A stretch of DNA of 64,000 nt from Terrimesophilobacter sp038243605 (GCA_038243605.1 JBBSQX010000015.1:1-64000); one strand, 5' to 3'. Counted from the stretch's first letter, positions 25,309 to 34,468 are shown. A program made the numbers and translations. The notes: generated from the sequence alone by a model not told the origin.

Positions 25309-26402
25309 AGCTGCTCCTTCGTGAAAGTGAAAAGAGTGGGGTCGAGCGAAAAGCCAAGCCCTGGTGTCGTTGGAGGTTTTGCATGACCTTCCACGAATAT
25401 CGGTCCGCCCTGCACAAAGGAAGGGGATGGGTCGTACGGGTTTTCGCCGCGGTTGAACGTCTCGACACCGACGCCCAAGTGAACGCTCACCTCGGGGTAG
25501 ACATGACACGACACAGGAGTGCCGCGCGCGGTGGCCCACTCAACTATCTGTCGAGCTGGCGTAATGCCCCCTACCGCGATGACATCGAGCCGCAGAACGT
25601 CGACCGCGCCTTTCTCGACAAGCGCCTTCAACACGCTCGGATCGGTCACCTCATCGCCGACGGCGACAGTAAGACCGCTGTTGCGACGCAGCCGGGCACA
25701 ACCCTCGACATCCTCTGGCAGTAGTGGATCCTCAAGCCACGCGAGCTCCGGATCCCCCCACTCCGCGATATCGGCAAGTGCCTCATCACTATCGCGCCAA
25801 CCGAACCCGACATCAACGACGAGCCCGGTCGTGGCGGGCAGCGCTGAGCGCAATTTTGCGAGAAGCTCACGCATCAGCGCGTTGTCGGGAGAACGCGAGA
25901 TTTTGACTAGGGGCCACCCTTCCAGCGCCTGCGACACGACCTCGTCAACAATGTCGCGCACTGCGCGGCCCGGCGTCGGGTACGCGGCCACCAACATCGT
26001 GGGGCGAGGCTCACCGTGTGCGCCCAACATGCGCCACAGCGGAACGCCCGCACGTTGGGCCGCGACATCCCAGACCGCAACATCAACCATGCCGATGGCG
26101 CGACGCACAAGACCCACTCGGCCAACAATGGCGCTGCTTCTCAACGCGCGATCCCACAGAGCTTCTGGGTCGTCACTGTTTTCGCCGAGAACAGCGGGAG
26201 TGACCAACCGGTCAACAATCTCTGCCATCGGTGCTTCTCGAGACAGCGCATAAGACTTGCCTAGAAGGCCGTCCGCCGTCTCGACCTGCACCCCGCAATA
26301 CTCACGCCGAGTGACCGTCATTGCACCAAGCTGCAATGGTCTGGGCAACGCGAGCGAGGTTGTTGCCGTCGCGACACGGTCGATGCGTGAGCCGTTGCTC
26401 AC
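25305..26402 (-). CDS. Enolase-superfamily (mandelate racemase subgroup) sugar-acid dehydratase
   Basis: A 365-residue protein with an enolase capping domain and TIM barrel. Metal ligands appear as Asp in LVVDVGFGW, Glu in AWLEDPLLPED and Glu in AVGDEVTD; the catalytic His is in VSCHVYPEVSVH. The KxK motif of the second barrel strand reads VKIS, so the second Lys is absent and only the His side can act as base. L-rhamnonate dehydratase has this arrangement, while L-fuconate dehydratase keeps KxK. I infer a dehydratase making a 2-keto-3-deoxy acid. GTG start overlaps the SDR 3 stop (GTGA). Confidence 0.8.
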   Translation of the reverse strand: MSNGSRIDRVATATTSLALPRPLQLGAMTVTRREYCGVQVETADGLLGKSYALSREAPMAEIVDRLVTPAVLGENSDDPEALWDRALRSSAIVGRVGLVRRAIGMVDVAVWDVAAQRAGVPLWRMLGAHGEPRPTMLVAAYPTPGRAVRDIVDEVVSQALEGWPLVKISRSPDNALMRELLAKLRSALPATTGLVVDVGFGWRDSDEALADIAEWGDPELAWLEDPLLPEDVEGCARLRRNSGLTVAVGDEVTDPSVLKALVEKGAVDVLRLDVIAVGGITPARQIVEWATARGTPVSCHVYPEVSVHLGVGVETFNRGENPYDPSPSFVQGGPIFVEGHAKPPTTPGLGFSLDPTLFTFTKEQL

Positions 26403-27157
26403 TCGGTCGGCTTCTTTGCGAGCGGGATGCCGTAATCAACCATAAAGCCACCATCCACGTAGATTGTCTGGCCGTTCATGTAGCTGGCGTCATCCGACAC
26501 GAGAAAGCTCACCGCAGCAGCAACTTCGCTGGCATCTGCAAGGCGCTTCGCCGGAATTCTGGTCATGATCGTGTCAATGCTGAGGGTGCCCGCCTCAACG
26601 CCCTGTCGAAACACTCCGGTGTCGACGTAGCCTGGCGCCACCGCGTTAACCCGCACACCTCGTGACGCCCACTCGGCACCTGCCGTTGCGGTGAGGCCAA
26701 TCACGGCGGCCTTCGTCGTCGAGTACGGCGCCCGACCAGCAGAACCGCGGGCAGAAACAGAGGATATGTTGACAATGCGGCCCTCGCCTTGCGCCAGCAT
26801 GTGCTTTCCACCGGCCTGCAAGGTGTTGAAGACTCCGTGCAAGTTCACATTGACGACCGCCTCCCACTCCGCCCAGCTCAGCTCTTCGAGCGCACGATGG
26901 CGCTGGATGCCAGCGTTGTTGATGAGCACGTCCAGGCGGCCAAATTCTGCGACGATTCCGTCGAAAACGGTGGCTGCTTGCTCATGGTCCGTGACATCGA
27001 GTTGACGCCAGAGAACATCGGCATTCGCTTCAGTGAGGCCTGGCACCACATCTGTGGCAATAACTTTGTAGCCATCTGCCAATAGTCGTTGGCCGATAGA
27101 CCAGCCGATACCGGCAGCGCCACCCGTGACGACGGCGATGGGCGAGTTCTCGGTCAT
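26399..27157 (-). CDS. SDR-family oxidoreductase (sugar-cluster SDR 3)
   Basis: A 252-residue classical SDR: VTGGAAGIGWSIGQ, NNAGIQRHRALEE, Ser in IVNISSVSARGS, Tyr-Lys in PYSTTKAAV, and C-terminus MNGQTIYVDGGFMVDYG. It resembles sugar 1-dehydrogenases and 2-keto-3-deoxy-fuconate dehydrogenases. The start overlaps the ceramidase-like stop (ATGA) and the stop overlaps the dehydratase GTG, so it is tightly coupled to both. Confidence 0.87.
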   Translation of the reverse strand: MTENSPIAVVTGGAAGIGWSIGQRLLADGYKVIATDVVPGLTEANADVLWRQLDVTDHEQAATVFDGIVAEFGRLDVLINNAGIQRHRALEELSWAEWEAVVNVNLHGVFNTLQAGGKHMLAQGEGRIVNISSVSARGSAGRAPYSTTKAAVIGLTATAGAEWASRGVRVNAVAPGYVDTGVFRQGVEAGTLSIDTIMTRIPAKRLADASEVAAAVSFLVSDDASYMNGQTIYVDGGFMVDYGIPLAKKPTE

Positions 27158-28536
27158 ACGATGTCCTTCACTAGACGCTCAATGAGCTCGATGGCGAAAC
27201 TTTCCAATCTCTCCAATGAGCCCGACTTCAGGGGAGTCTGCCATGACTGGTACGCACCACGTTCGTACGCATCCGCTGTCGGCAGGTAGGCGAAACCAGG
27301 GCCATTGACGAGGTTGATCACCACAATAGGGTGCGACGGAAAACGTTCGCGCAGAACCTTCTGGAAGCGCGAATACGCTTCACCCGGATGACCCACAAAA
27401 ATGGCATCCCCCACGCGCCACGCCCACACTGGGTGCTGCGCGGTGGAGCCAACAACGTAGTCATCGCGAAGGTTGCGCGCCCGACTAATGCGCTCACGCA
27501 AACTGTTCTCATCGATCCCCGCCCACTGGACCTCGAGTTGCTCAATCGATGGAAGGTCAACGAAATCCAATTCGACTGTTCCCGAGACTGCATCGAGTGC
27601 ACCTTGTGGCTCTTGACTACTCGACTCCCACATTGCGAGAGGAGCACCCGACTCGACAATCCGGGTCAGTTCAAGTTCAGTCCCCGCCGTTGGCAGTGAA
27701 TCTAACGCGGCAAGCACAGCATGACCGAGTGATCGTCCATGACGATCGGCTACTTCGGTATCTCCCGTGTACTGCTCACGTGGCGCAAGTTCGCCGGCCG
27801 CACCGAGCAAGAAAATGCAGGGAGAGCCAGTGGACTCTTCGACGAGTTCCCGCATTCCGCCGACGTAGTCCGGCGAAATGAGTCGGTTCTCCCAGGTGAG
27901 CGTCGTCGGGTGACAGGCGTAATTGACCAGTGTCGCCATGACAAGCCCAGAGGAATTCGTCACTCGCCCGACAACGAGGGTGTCATCGGCCTCCCCCTCT
28001 GGGTTGAAGCCCACAAGAGCCCTGCCATCCAGCACAAGCTCACGATTGGAGGCCAACGAGCAACGACCGGTTGCCCACTCGACACGAGCCTGATCACCGG
28101 TAGAGAGCGCTTCGCTCACCGCCTCGATTGCCGCAGCCGTCAGTGAATCTAGGTACCCGCCAATAAATTCCCCGCCGGGAAGGTGGCCGTCTGCTCGACA
28201 CAGCACCGGACCGGCATGCGTGTGAGAGAGCGCTACCATCAACTGGTGCGGCTGCACTCCGGTCGCTGCGAGCACAGCCTCTCGAAACGCACGCTCATCC
28301 TCAACACGGCGCCACCACGTTGCATCAATTGCGACGAGAACCTGCGTGCTACCCTCGCCGGAACCGAACGCCATGGCGGTGAGCGTCATCGGCCGATGAA
28401 CACCCTCCGAGGCTTCCCAGACTGCTGGTCCCCAGTTTTTCGCGCGGATACCGACCGGCGGGGTGATGTCGCGGCGTGCGACACCCACGCGTCCGGTGAA
28501 ACGGGGAACATGAATCTTTGAGCCAATATTCGTCAC
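27154..28536 (-). CDS. Neutral/alkaline ceramidase N-terminal-like hydrolase
   Basis: A 460-residue protein with the zinc-site wording of neutral ceramidases: VGVARRDITPPVGI at the N-terminus, LSHTHAGPVLC (the HTHSGP motif) and LVNYACHPTTLTWENR. There is no signal peptide, so it acts in the cytoplasm, unlike true secreted ceramidases. Bacterial relatives occur in sugar-utilisation clusters and their reaction is unknown to me. Its GTG start and the stop of the ABC ATPase share one base (TAGTG). Confidence 0.72.
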   Translation of the reverse strand: MTNIGSKIHVPRFTGRVGVARRDITPPVGIRAKNWGPAVWEASEGVHRPMTLTAMAFGSGEGSTQVLVAIDATWWRRVEDERAFREAVLAATGVQPHQLMVALSHTHAGPVLCRADGHLPGGEFIGGYLDSLTAAAIEAVSEALSTGDQARVEWATGRCSLASNRELVLDGRALVGFNPEGEADDTLVVGRVTNSSGLVMATLVNYACHPTTLTWENRLISPDYVGGMRELVEESTGSPCIFLLGAAGELAPREQYTGDTEVADRHGRSLGHAVLAALDSLPTAGTELELTRIVESGAPLAMWESSSQEPQGALDAVSGTVELDFVDLPSIEQLEVQWAGIDENSLRERISRARNLRDDYVVGSTAQHPVWAWRVGDAIFVGHPGEAYSRFQKVLRERFPSHPIVVINLVNGPGFAYLPTADAYERGAYQSWQTPLKSGSLERLESFAIELIERLVKDIV

Positions 28537-30254
28537 TACAGCGCCTCCACGCTCTCGTAAGCAGCAGCCAGTTGAGCAGCAGCCTTGCGCCGTGCCCGCT
28601 CGATCGTCGGATCAGCGACGGGAATAGCCGCCATCAGCGATCGTGTGTATTCGTGTTGAGGGTTCGAGTAGAGCTCGTCTCGCGGCGCCATCTCCACGAT
28701 CGCGCCCTGTCTCATTACGGCAATATTGTCCGCCATGTACCGGATGACAGCCAGATCATGACTAATAAAGAGGAAAGTCAGGCCCAAACGTTGCTGCAGT
28801 TCTCGCAACAGGTTCAGAACCTGCGCCTGAATCGAAACGTCGAGCGCCGAAACTGATTCATCCAAGACCATGAAGTCGGGGTCGAGAATAAGAGATCTGG
28901 CAATGGACACCCGCTGGCACTGACCCCCAGACATCGTCCTCGGGTAGCGATCCGCAAACTCTTCGCCGAGACCAACGAGTGTGAGCATTTCTGCGACCTT
29001 GGCGCGACGCTCGGCTCGAGTTCCTATTCCGTGAGTAATCAGCGGTGCCTCGATGATCTGAGCCACCGTCTGGCGGCGATTCAGAGAAGAGAACGGGTCT
29101 TGAAACACCATTTGCATGCTTCGCCTCAGCGAACGAAGTTCCGAGGACTTCAGCGAGTGAACATCTTTGCCTCGAAAATTGACGGTTCCGGAGTCAACTC
29201 CAGTCAACGCCAGAACGGCTCGCGCCACCGTGGACTTTCCTGAACCAGACTCGCCAACAAGACCGAACGTTTCACCGCGTCGCACCTGAAAGGACACATC
29301 CTTGATCGCAGTAATTTTGCGACCTGAACCGAGATGGAAAGTCTTATTCAGGCCCTCGACCTTGAGGAGCACTTCGTCGCTCATCTGACGAGAAGGAACA
29401 GACTCAACCGGTCGTTCTCCCACGCTGAGCACGTCATCACCTGTGGGGATTGGCTTCGTCACATCGATCGTGAGATCGACGACCGACTTCAACAGGATCT
29501 TGCTGTAGTCACTCTGCGGGTTCTCGTAAAGTTCCGTCGCGGCGGCGGACTCGACAATCTTGCCGTGCCTCATGACGTGAATCGTTTCGCAGAATCCCGC
29601 CGCCACGCCAAGGTCGTGAGTGATGAGCACTACGGCTGTGCCATAGTCATTGGCCAGACGGTCGAGCAGGTCAATGATGAGCGCCTGTGTCGTCACGTCG
29701 AGGGCGGTCGTCGGTTCGTCGGCGATAAGAACATCAGGCTTTCCCGACATGGCCATCGCGATCATGACCCGTTGCCGCATCCCACCCGAGAATTCATGCG
29801 CGTACTGCTTCATGCGCTCCTCGGGAAAAGGGACACCCACTTCGTCCAGCAACTCAATGGCCTGCAGGTACGCAGAGGCTTTTGTCGCCGTCGAATGAAG
29901 GCGAATTGCCTCAGTGAGTTGGCGCCCGATAGTCATGACCGGGTTGAGCGAGGACATGGGGTCCTGATACACCATGGCGACTTTTCCGCCGCGAATGCGC
30001 GTCATTTGCTTTTGTGAAAGCGACAGCAAGTTGACGCCCCCTAGATCGATTTCCCCCCTCAGCTTCGCACCTTCGGCGAGGCGCATGATCGAGAGTGCGG
30101 TGAGAGATTTACCTGAGCCAGATTCTCCGACGAGCCCAATGCGCTCGCCGCGGCGCAAGCTGAATGACACGTCATCGACAGGGGTTGTCTGCCCGTAACG
30201 CACGGTGAGGTTGCGGATGTCTAATACGGTATCCGCGGGCAATGTCGAGGTCAT
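28536..30254 (-). CDS. Dual ABC ATPase of a peptide/oligosaccharide-type importer (DppD-DppF fusion)
   Basis: A 572-residue protein with two complete nucleotide-binding domains, replacing the usual separate DppD and DppF. Both halves have GESGSGKS Walker A loops; signatures are FSGGMRQRVMIA and MSGGQCQRVSIA; Walker B sites are VLIADEPTTALDV and FMVLDESVSALDV, both with the catalytic Glu. Each half ends with the OppD/F-type tail. It overlaps the permease gene by four bases and belongs to the importer of the sugar-acid operon. Confidence 0.92.
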   Translation of the reverse strand: MTSTLPADTVLDIRNLTVRYGQTTPVDDVSFSLRRGERIGLVGESGSGKSLTALSIMRLAEGAKLRGEIDLGGVNLLSLSQKQMTRIRGGKVAMVYQDPMSSLNPVMTIGRQLTEAIRLHSTATKASAYLQAIELLDEVGVPFPEERMKQYAHEFSGGMRQRVMIAMAMSGKPDVLIADEPTTALDVTTQALIIDLLDRLANDYGTAVVLITHDLGVAAGFCETIHVMRHGKIVESAAATELYENPQSDYSKILLKSVVDLTIDVTKPIPTGDDVLSVGERPVESVPSRQMSDEVLLKVEGLNKTFHLGSGRKITAIKDVSFQVRRGETFGLVGESGSGKSTVARAVLALTGVDSGTVNFRGKDVHSLKSSELRSLRRSMQMVFQDPFSSLNRRQTVAQIIEAPLITHGIGTRAERRAKVAEMLTLVGLGEEFADRYPRTMSGGQCQRVSIARSLILDPDFMVLDESVSALDVSIQAQVLNLLRELQQRLGLTFLFISHDLAVIRYMADNIAVMRQGAIVEMAPRDELYSNPQHEYTRSLMAAIPVADPTIERARRKAAAQLAAAYESVEAL

Positions 30255-31117
30255 GAGCGTCCCTTCGACGAGGAAGAATCCCCCAGTTGATCGGCGAGAA
30301 GATTCAGCATCCAGATGGTGATAAAGATCAACAGTGCCGGGAAGAGAAGATACGAGAATGATTGATACATCTTTTGGTAACCCTGCTGCACAAGGGTTCC
30401 CCAGGTTGCATCCGGCGGCTGAATTCCCAAGCCCACAAAACTCATTGACGCTTCGAGCAAAAGAACGTTAGCAGCGTTAATCGCAGTCTGAACCAGAATG
30501 GGAACTCGCACATTCGGCAGAATCTCCGTCAACAACAGTCGTCGAGGAGACGCGCCATACGCAACTGCCGCCGTGTAATAGTCCTCCTGAATCTCGGCAA
30601 GCACGGTCGACCGGATAAGGCGGGCCGTCGTTGGGGTGAGAAGAACGCCGATGATCAGCGCTAGTCGCTCAGGGGTCGCCCCGAAAGCCGAAATGAAAAC
30701 GAGAGCAAATAGCATTTGCGGGATCGCCATGACGGTGTCGGCAAGCCTCATCAAAACTTCGTCAGCGAGCCCACGGGCGAACGCCGCGATCATGCCCCAA
30801 ATGACCCCGATGAACATCGCGACCGCCGTTGCTCCTGCGGTGATGAACATGGTCAACTGGCCACCGAACAGTACCCGGCTGAACAGATCTCGACCGAGCT
30901 CGTCAGTACCAAAGAGGTGCACCAAGCTTGGAGTCGCGAAGCGATCTTTCGACTGAAGCGTGGGGTCGAACGGCGCCAGGATCGGTGCGGCGACGCTCAC
31001 AATCACGATGATCGCCAGCACACCAATCGCCACCCAGGTTTGCCATCCAGTGTTTCGCACACTGTCAAGGAACGTGCGCCGAGGGTTCGCCACGGCGAGG
31101 ACGGTAGAACTAGCCAC
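30251..31117 (-). CDS. ABC importer permease, DppC type
   Basis: A 288-residue inner-membrane subunit with about six helices. Marks include FGTDELGRDLFSRVLFGGQ near the N-terminus (DppC/OppC wording) and the ATPase-coupling EAA loop around EIQEDYYTAAVAYGASPRR. It partners the DppB-type permease, whose gene overlaps its start by eight bases. Confidence 0.92.
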   Translation of the reverse strand: MASSTVLAVANPRRTFLDSVRNTGWQTWVAIGVLAIIVIVSVAAPILAPFDPTLQSKDRFATPSLVHLFGTDELGRDLFSRVLFGGQLTMFITAGATAVAMFIGVIWGMIAAFARGLADEVLMRLADTVMAIPQMLFALVFISAFGATPERLALIIGVLLTPTTARLIRSTVLAEIQEDYYTAAVAYGASPRRLLLTEILPNVRVPILVQTAINAANVLLLEASMSFVGLGIQPPDATWGTLVQQGYQKMYQSFSYLLFPALLIFITIWMLNLLADQLGDSSSSKGRS

Positions 31118-32072
31118 GTCGCGCTCCTATCCGTAGTCGCGGGTCGAGAACTCCGTAGAGGAGGTCGACAACCAACGTGGTCAGAATGAACATTGCGCTG
31201 ATCAGGAGCACCACGGACTGCAGTACGGCGTAGTCGCGCTTGAAGACAGCATCGATCGCCAAAGAGCCAAGCCCCGGGATTCCGAAGACGTACTCGATGA
31301 TGACAACACCACCGAGGGTGTAGCCGACAACGAGTCCGAGCATCGTCAAGCTGGGGATGAGAGCGTTTCTCAGCCCGTGCCCAACAACAACAGCCCAACG
31401 GCTGAGACCTTTGCCCGTTGCGGTGCGGATGAACGAAGAAGAAAGAACCTCAATCATGGACGCCCGCAGAAAGCGGATGAAGAGTGGGGCAGACGCAAGC
31501 GCGAGGGTGAGTGCTGGCAGAATCATGCGGATGAGGTTGCCCACGGGATCCTGCTCGAAAGGTATATACCCGCGGGCTGGTAGCCATTCGAGATTTACCG
31601 CAAAAACGATGATGAGCATGATGCCGATCAAAAACTGCGGAAAGGCCATACCCGCCGTGGAGATTGCCGTCACGACACGGTCCACGCGCCCAAGGGGCTT
31701 CAGCGCCGACAAAACGGCGGCAGGAATCGCGATAAGTATCGCGACGATGATCGACACGACGGTGACCTCCAGCGTCGCAGGGAGCCGCATCACAATCAGC
31801 TCATTGACCGAAAACTGATTGAAGAAGGATTGGCCAAAGTCTCCGCGGAGGAGTCCGCCGAACCAATTTAGGTACTGTTCCCAAATCGGCGCATCGAGTC
31901 CTGCCTCCTGACGAAGACGAGCAATCGTCTCTGCGTCGACGCCAGGCGTTGAGCCGAGCCGAGTGATGATCGGATCTCCAGGAAGTAACCGGAGAACAAT
32001 GAAGACAAGGAGAGAAGTGGCAATCAGCATCACGATGCTGATTGCCACTCTCCTAATGATGAATCGAGTCAA
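31110..32072 (-). CDS. ABC importer permease, DppB type
   Basis: A 320-residue permease with six helices. FIIRRVAISIVMLIATSLLV at the N-terminus, LRLLPGDPIITRLGS and the EAA-like loop near VLSSSFIRTATGKGLSRWAV identify the DppB/OppB group. It begins one base after the binding-protein stop, which indicates one transcript. Confidence 0.92.
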   Translation of the reverse strand: MTRFIIRRVAISIVMLIATSLLVFIVLRLLPGDPIITRLGSTPGVDAETIARLRQEAGLDAPIWEQYLNWFGGLLRGDFGQSFFNQFSVNELIVMRLPATLEVTVVSIIVAILIAIPAAVLSALKPLGRVDRVVTAISTAGMAFPQFLIGIMLIIVFAVNLEWLPARGYIPFEQDPVGNLIRMILPALTLALASAPLFIRFLRASMIEVLSSSFIRTATGKGLSRWAVVVGHGLRNALIPSLTMLGLVVGYTLGGVVIIEYVFGIPGLGSLAIDAVFKRDYAVLQSVVLLISAMFILTTLVVDLLYGVLDPRLRIGARRG

Positions 32073-32073
32073 C

Positions 32074-33603
32074 TCAACCCTTCATCGATGCTGACTCGAG
32101 GTGAAGCTGGCCCCCGCCCTCAACCCAGACTCCGGTAATTGCACTGTTGATTCCAGTGACAACCGTGGACTGGATGGGGATGATCAACGGAACCTGCTCG
32201 TTGATGACCTCTTGAACCTTGGCCCACTCAGCCTTGCGGGCATCCGTATCAGGCTGCGCTAGCGCTGCCGAGAATGCGGTAAGGAAGTCGTCATCTACCC
32301 AGTTGCACTCACAACGACCGGGAAGGTAGAAATTGAGCGAATACGCGGGCTCCGGAGGCGTGGACTGGAAGTTCGGAACAATCTTGCCAGGGAACGACTT
32401 GCCGGCCGGGTAGAACGAATCTACCCAGGTACCAATGTCGTTGTTCTGGATTTCAAGGTTGATGCCGATCTCCTTCAAGCTCGCCTGCAGGATCTCACCA
32501 CTCGTGTTCCACTCCGGGTACGAACCGGCGATTCCCCACCAGATCAGCGTATCTCCCTCGTTGACTCCAGCCTCAGCGAACAGTGCCTTTGCCTTGTCAA
32601 GATCGTACGAGTAGTCGGTTAGGTCACCGCCGTACCAAGCGTTGTTCTCGCTGAGTGCGTTGTTGGTTGCCGAAACCTGTCCTTGACCGTTGTATGCGGC
32701 GTCGAGGATGGTCTCGCGGTCGATCGCGTAGGCAAGTGCTTGGCGCGCACGAACGTCGTTGAACGGTGCTGCAGTGGTGTCCATCTCCCACGACGGCCAC
32801 TGGCTTGGGTTATCCGGGCGAACGATCGAGAGCGCTGACTCGCCTTCGAGCTGCGCAACATCCCCAGCTGGGACGGACCACAGCACGTCAATGTCACCCG
32901 AACGAAGTCCGGTCACTGCCGCTGTCGACTCTGCTGCCGTGACGAGAACAATCTCGTCGAGCGCTCCAGGTTCGCCAAAGTAGCTATCGTTGCGCACCAA
33001 AGTGACGGAATCGTCTGGGGTAAACGCCGATACCTTGTACGGACCGGTGCCGATGGGTTCTTTATCGATCGTGGCGAGTGAATCCGTGTCCAAGACCTTG
33101 ACCCAGACGATTCCCGCGGGGAACGTCGCAACAGGCTCTTCGAGCGTGAACTGCACGGTCATGTCGTCAGTCGCTTCGACTTTGGACACCATCGAGATCT
33201 TGTTTGCCTCTTGAGTCGCGGTGTCTGGGTCGAGGTAATACTCGAAGCTCGACACAACCTTCGCTGCGGTAAGTGCTTCACCGTTCGAGAACGTCACACC
33301 ATCGCGCAGCGTAAAGGTCCACGTCTTCTGGTCTGCAGTTGCTTCCCACTTTTCGGCAAGATCGGGAACAATTTCTCCGCTCTTATCGGTCTTGGAAAGA
33401 CCATTCCAGAGCAGTGGGAAAAGCACTTCTTCCCAGGCGAACGTTCTAATCGCGGGGTTCAGCTGAGGAATGCCTTGTGCCGCAGCGACGGTGATCGACC
33501 CCCCCGACTTCGCGCCATCGCCCTGGCCGCCACCGGCACAACCAGCGACAAAAAGGAGCGTCGCGGCGAGGATACCTCCCGCGAGAGCTTTACGGTTGAA
33601 CAT
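32074..33603 (-). CDS. ABC importer substrate-binding lipoprotein, family 5
   Basis: A 509-residue peptide/nickel/oligosaccharide-type binding protein. It has a lipoprotein signal ending FVAGC, and family 5 marks such as IVPDLAEKWEATADQKTWTF, TLRDGVTFSNGEALTA and GTGPYKVSAF. Despite the family name, several members bind oligosaccharides, which suits the catabolic genes behind it. GGAGG precedes the ATG. It is the first gene of the eight-gene operon, and copy A of the shared motif lies 46 bases upstream. Confidence 0.92.
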   Translation of the reverse strand: MFNRKALAGGILAATLLFVAGCAGGGQGDGAKSGGSITVAAAQGIPQLNPAIRTFAWEEVLFPLLWNGLSKTDKSGEIVPDLAEKWEATADQKTWTFTLRDGVTFSNGEALTAAKVVSSFEYYLDPDTATQEANKISMVSKVEATDDMTVQFTLEEPVATFPAGIVWVKVLDTDSLATIDKEPIGTGPYKVSAFTPDDSVTLVRNDSYFGEPGALDEIVLVTAAESTAAVTGLRSGDIDVLWSVPAGDVAQLEGESALSIVRPDNPSQWPSWEMDTTAAPFNDVRARQALAYAIDRETILDAAYNGQGQVSATNNALSENNAWYGGDLTDYSYDLDKAKALFAEAGVNEGDTLIWWGIAGSYPEWNTSGEILQASLKEIGINLEIQNNDIGTWVDSFYPAGKSFPGKIVPNFQSTPPEPAYSLNFYLPGRCECNWVDDDFLTAFSAALAQPDTDARKAEWAKVQEVINEQVPLIIPIQSTVVTGINSAITGVWVEGGGQLHLESASMKG

Positions 33604-33648
33604 CTTGCCTCCACATCGTCATTGACGTTACCCACGATTGGGGTGTTC

Positions 33649-33656
33649 GCTATAGC
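33649..33656 (-). promoter_or_regulatory. Shared promoter/operator motif, copy A (GCTATAGC)
   Basis: On the minus strand: TTTGCTACATGCTATAGCGA, nearly identical to copy C. It is placed to be the extended -10 of the importer operon, with a leader of about 35 bases to the binding-protein ATG. Confidence 0.65.
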
Positions 33657-33699
33657 ATGTAGCAAAATGATACTTGTGTCTAGGTCGAAGCGCACTTTT

Positions 33700-33707
33700 G
33701 CTATAAC
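33700..33707 (+). promoter_or_regulatory. Shared promoter/operator motif, copy B (GCTATAAC)
   Basis: TTTGCTATAACAAA at 33697-33710 is a near-perfect 14-base palindrome, in the region that should drive the GntR/FCD regulator gene. It differs from the other cores in one base. Confidence 0.5.
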
Positions 33708-33789
33708 AAACGAGTAATATCCGCTCGAGGCCATTCTCGATTGTGTGCGCCTCACCCTCCCGAGAAGCAGTCGCATAAAGGAGTTCGTA

Positions 33790-34467
33790 ATGGTCTTGAG
33801 CAGTGTCGCCGACCTCAGCATTTCCGACAAGGTTGCCAATGAGGTGCGTGAAGCGATCCACAGTGGTGAGTTCCCTCCCGGAGAACGCCTCGTCGAACGA
33901 GCCCTTGCCGCGCGCCTTGGAGTCAGTCATATTCCTGTTCGTGAAGCACTGACAAAGCTTGCAGAGGAAGGCTTAGTTGAACGAACCCCTCGACGCGGTG
34001 CACGAGTTGCCTTGCTTCGCCCAGAGGAACTTCTCGAGATATCCAGCCTTCGCATCGTGCTCGAACAATTCGTCTGCCATCGTGTTCAGGCGACGTGGTC
34101 TCCCGCAATCGAAAGTCGTCTCCACAAAGTCGTTGATTCGATGATCGCGGCCGCAGAAGCGGGCGACGTTGATCGCATGTTCTCCCTTGATCGCCGATTT
34201 CACGAAATTCTTTGGGAAGTCTCCAATCACAAACTTCTGCTGTCCATCGCTTCGCAACTTCGTGGCCGCATCAACGGCTTTCTGCTGGCCGCAAACGCCG
34301 CCCTTGCATCAGAAGAACTCGTTGCGCATGCAATGTCTCACAATGATTTGATCAGCGCGCTCGCCTCCGGCGACGCCGAACGAGCCAGCGTAGCCATGGC
34401 TGCTCACATCGAGATCGCGGCCGATCGCATCGACATGGCCCAAGCAGAAGATCCAACGTCAACTTAA
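33790..34467 (+). CDS. GntR-family regulator with FCD domain (sugar-cluster regulator)
   Basis: A 225-residue regulator: winged helix with LVERALAARLGVSHIPVREA and LTKLAEEGLVERTPRRGARV, then an FCD ligand domain (SLDRRFHEILWEVSNHKLLL, MSHNDLISALASGDAERAS). AAAGGAG six bases upstream fixes the ATG. It is divergent from the importer operon, and copies A and B of the shared motif lie in the common promoter region, so it is the best candidate to bind them. The effector is probably a sugar acid; this is inferred. Confidence 0.9.
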   Translation: MVLSSVADLSISDKVANEVREAIHSGEFPPGERLVERALAARLGVSHIPVREALTKLAEEGLVERTPRRGARVALLRPEELLEISSLRIVLEQFVCHRVQATWSPAIESRLHKVVDSMIAAAEAGDVDRMFSLDRRFHEILWEVSNHKLLLSIASQLRGRINGFLLAANAALASEELVAHAMSHNDLISALASGDAERASVAMAAHIEIAADRIDMAQAEDPTST

Positions 34468-34468
34468 T

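Noticed and set aside
27154..28536. True secreted neutral ceramidase
   Set aside because: There is no signal peptide, it is shorter than neutral ceramidases, and all neighbours concern sugar acids.
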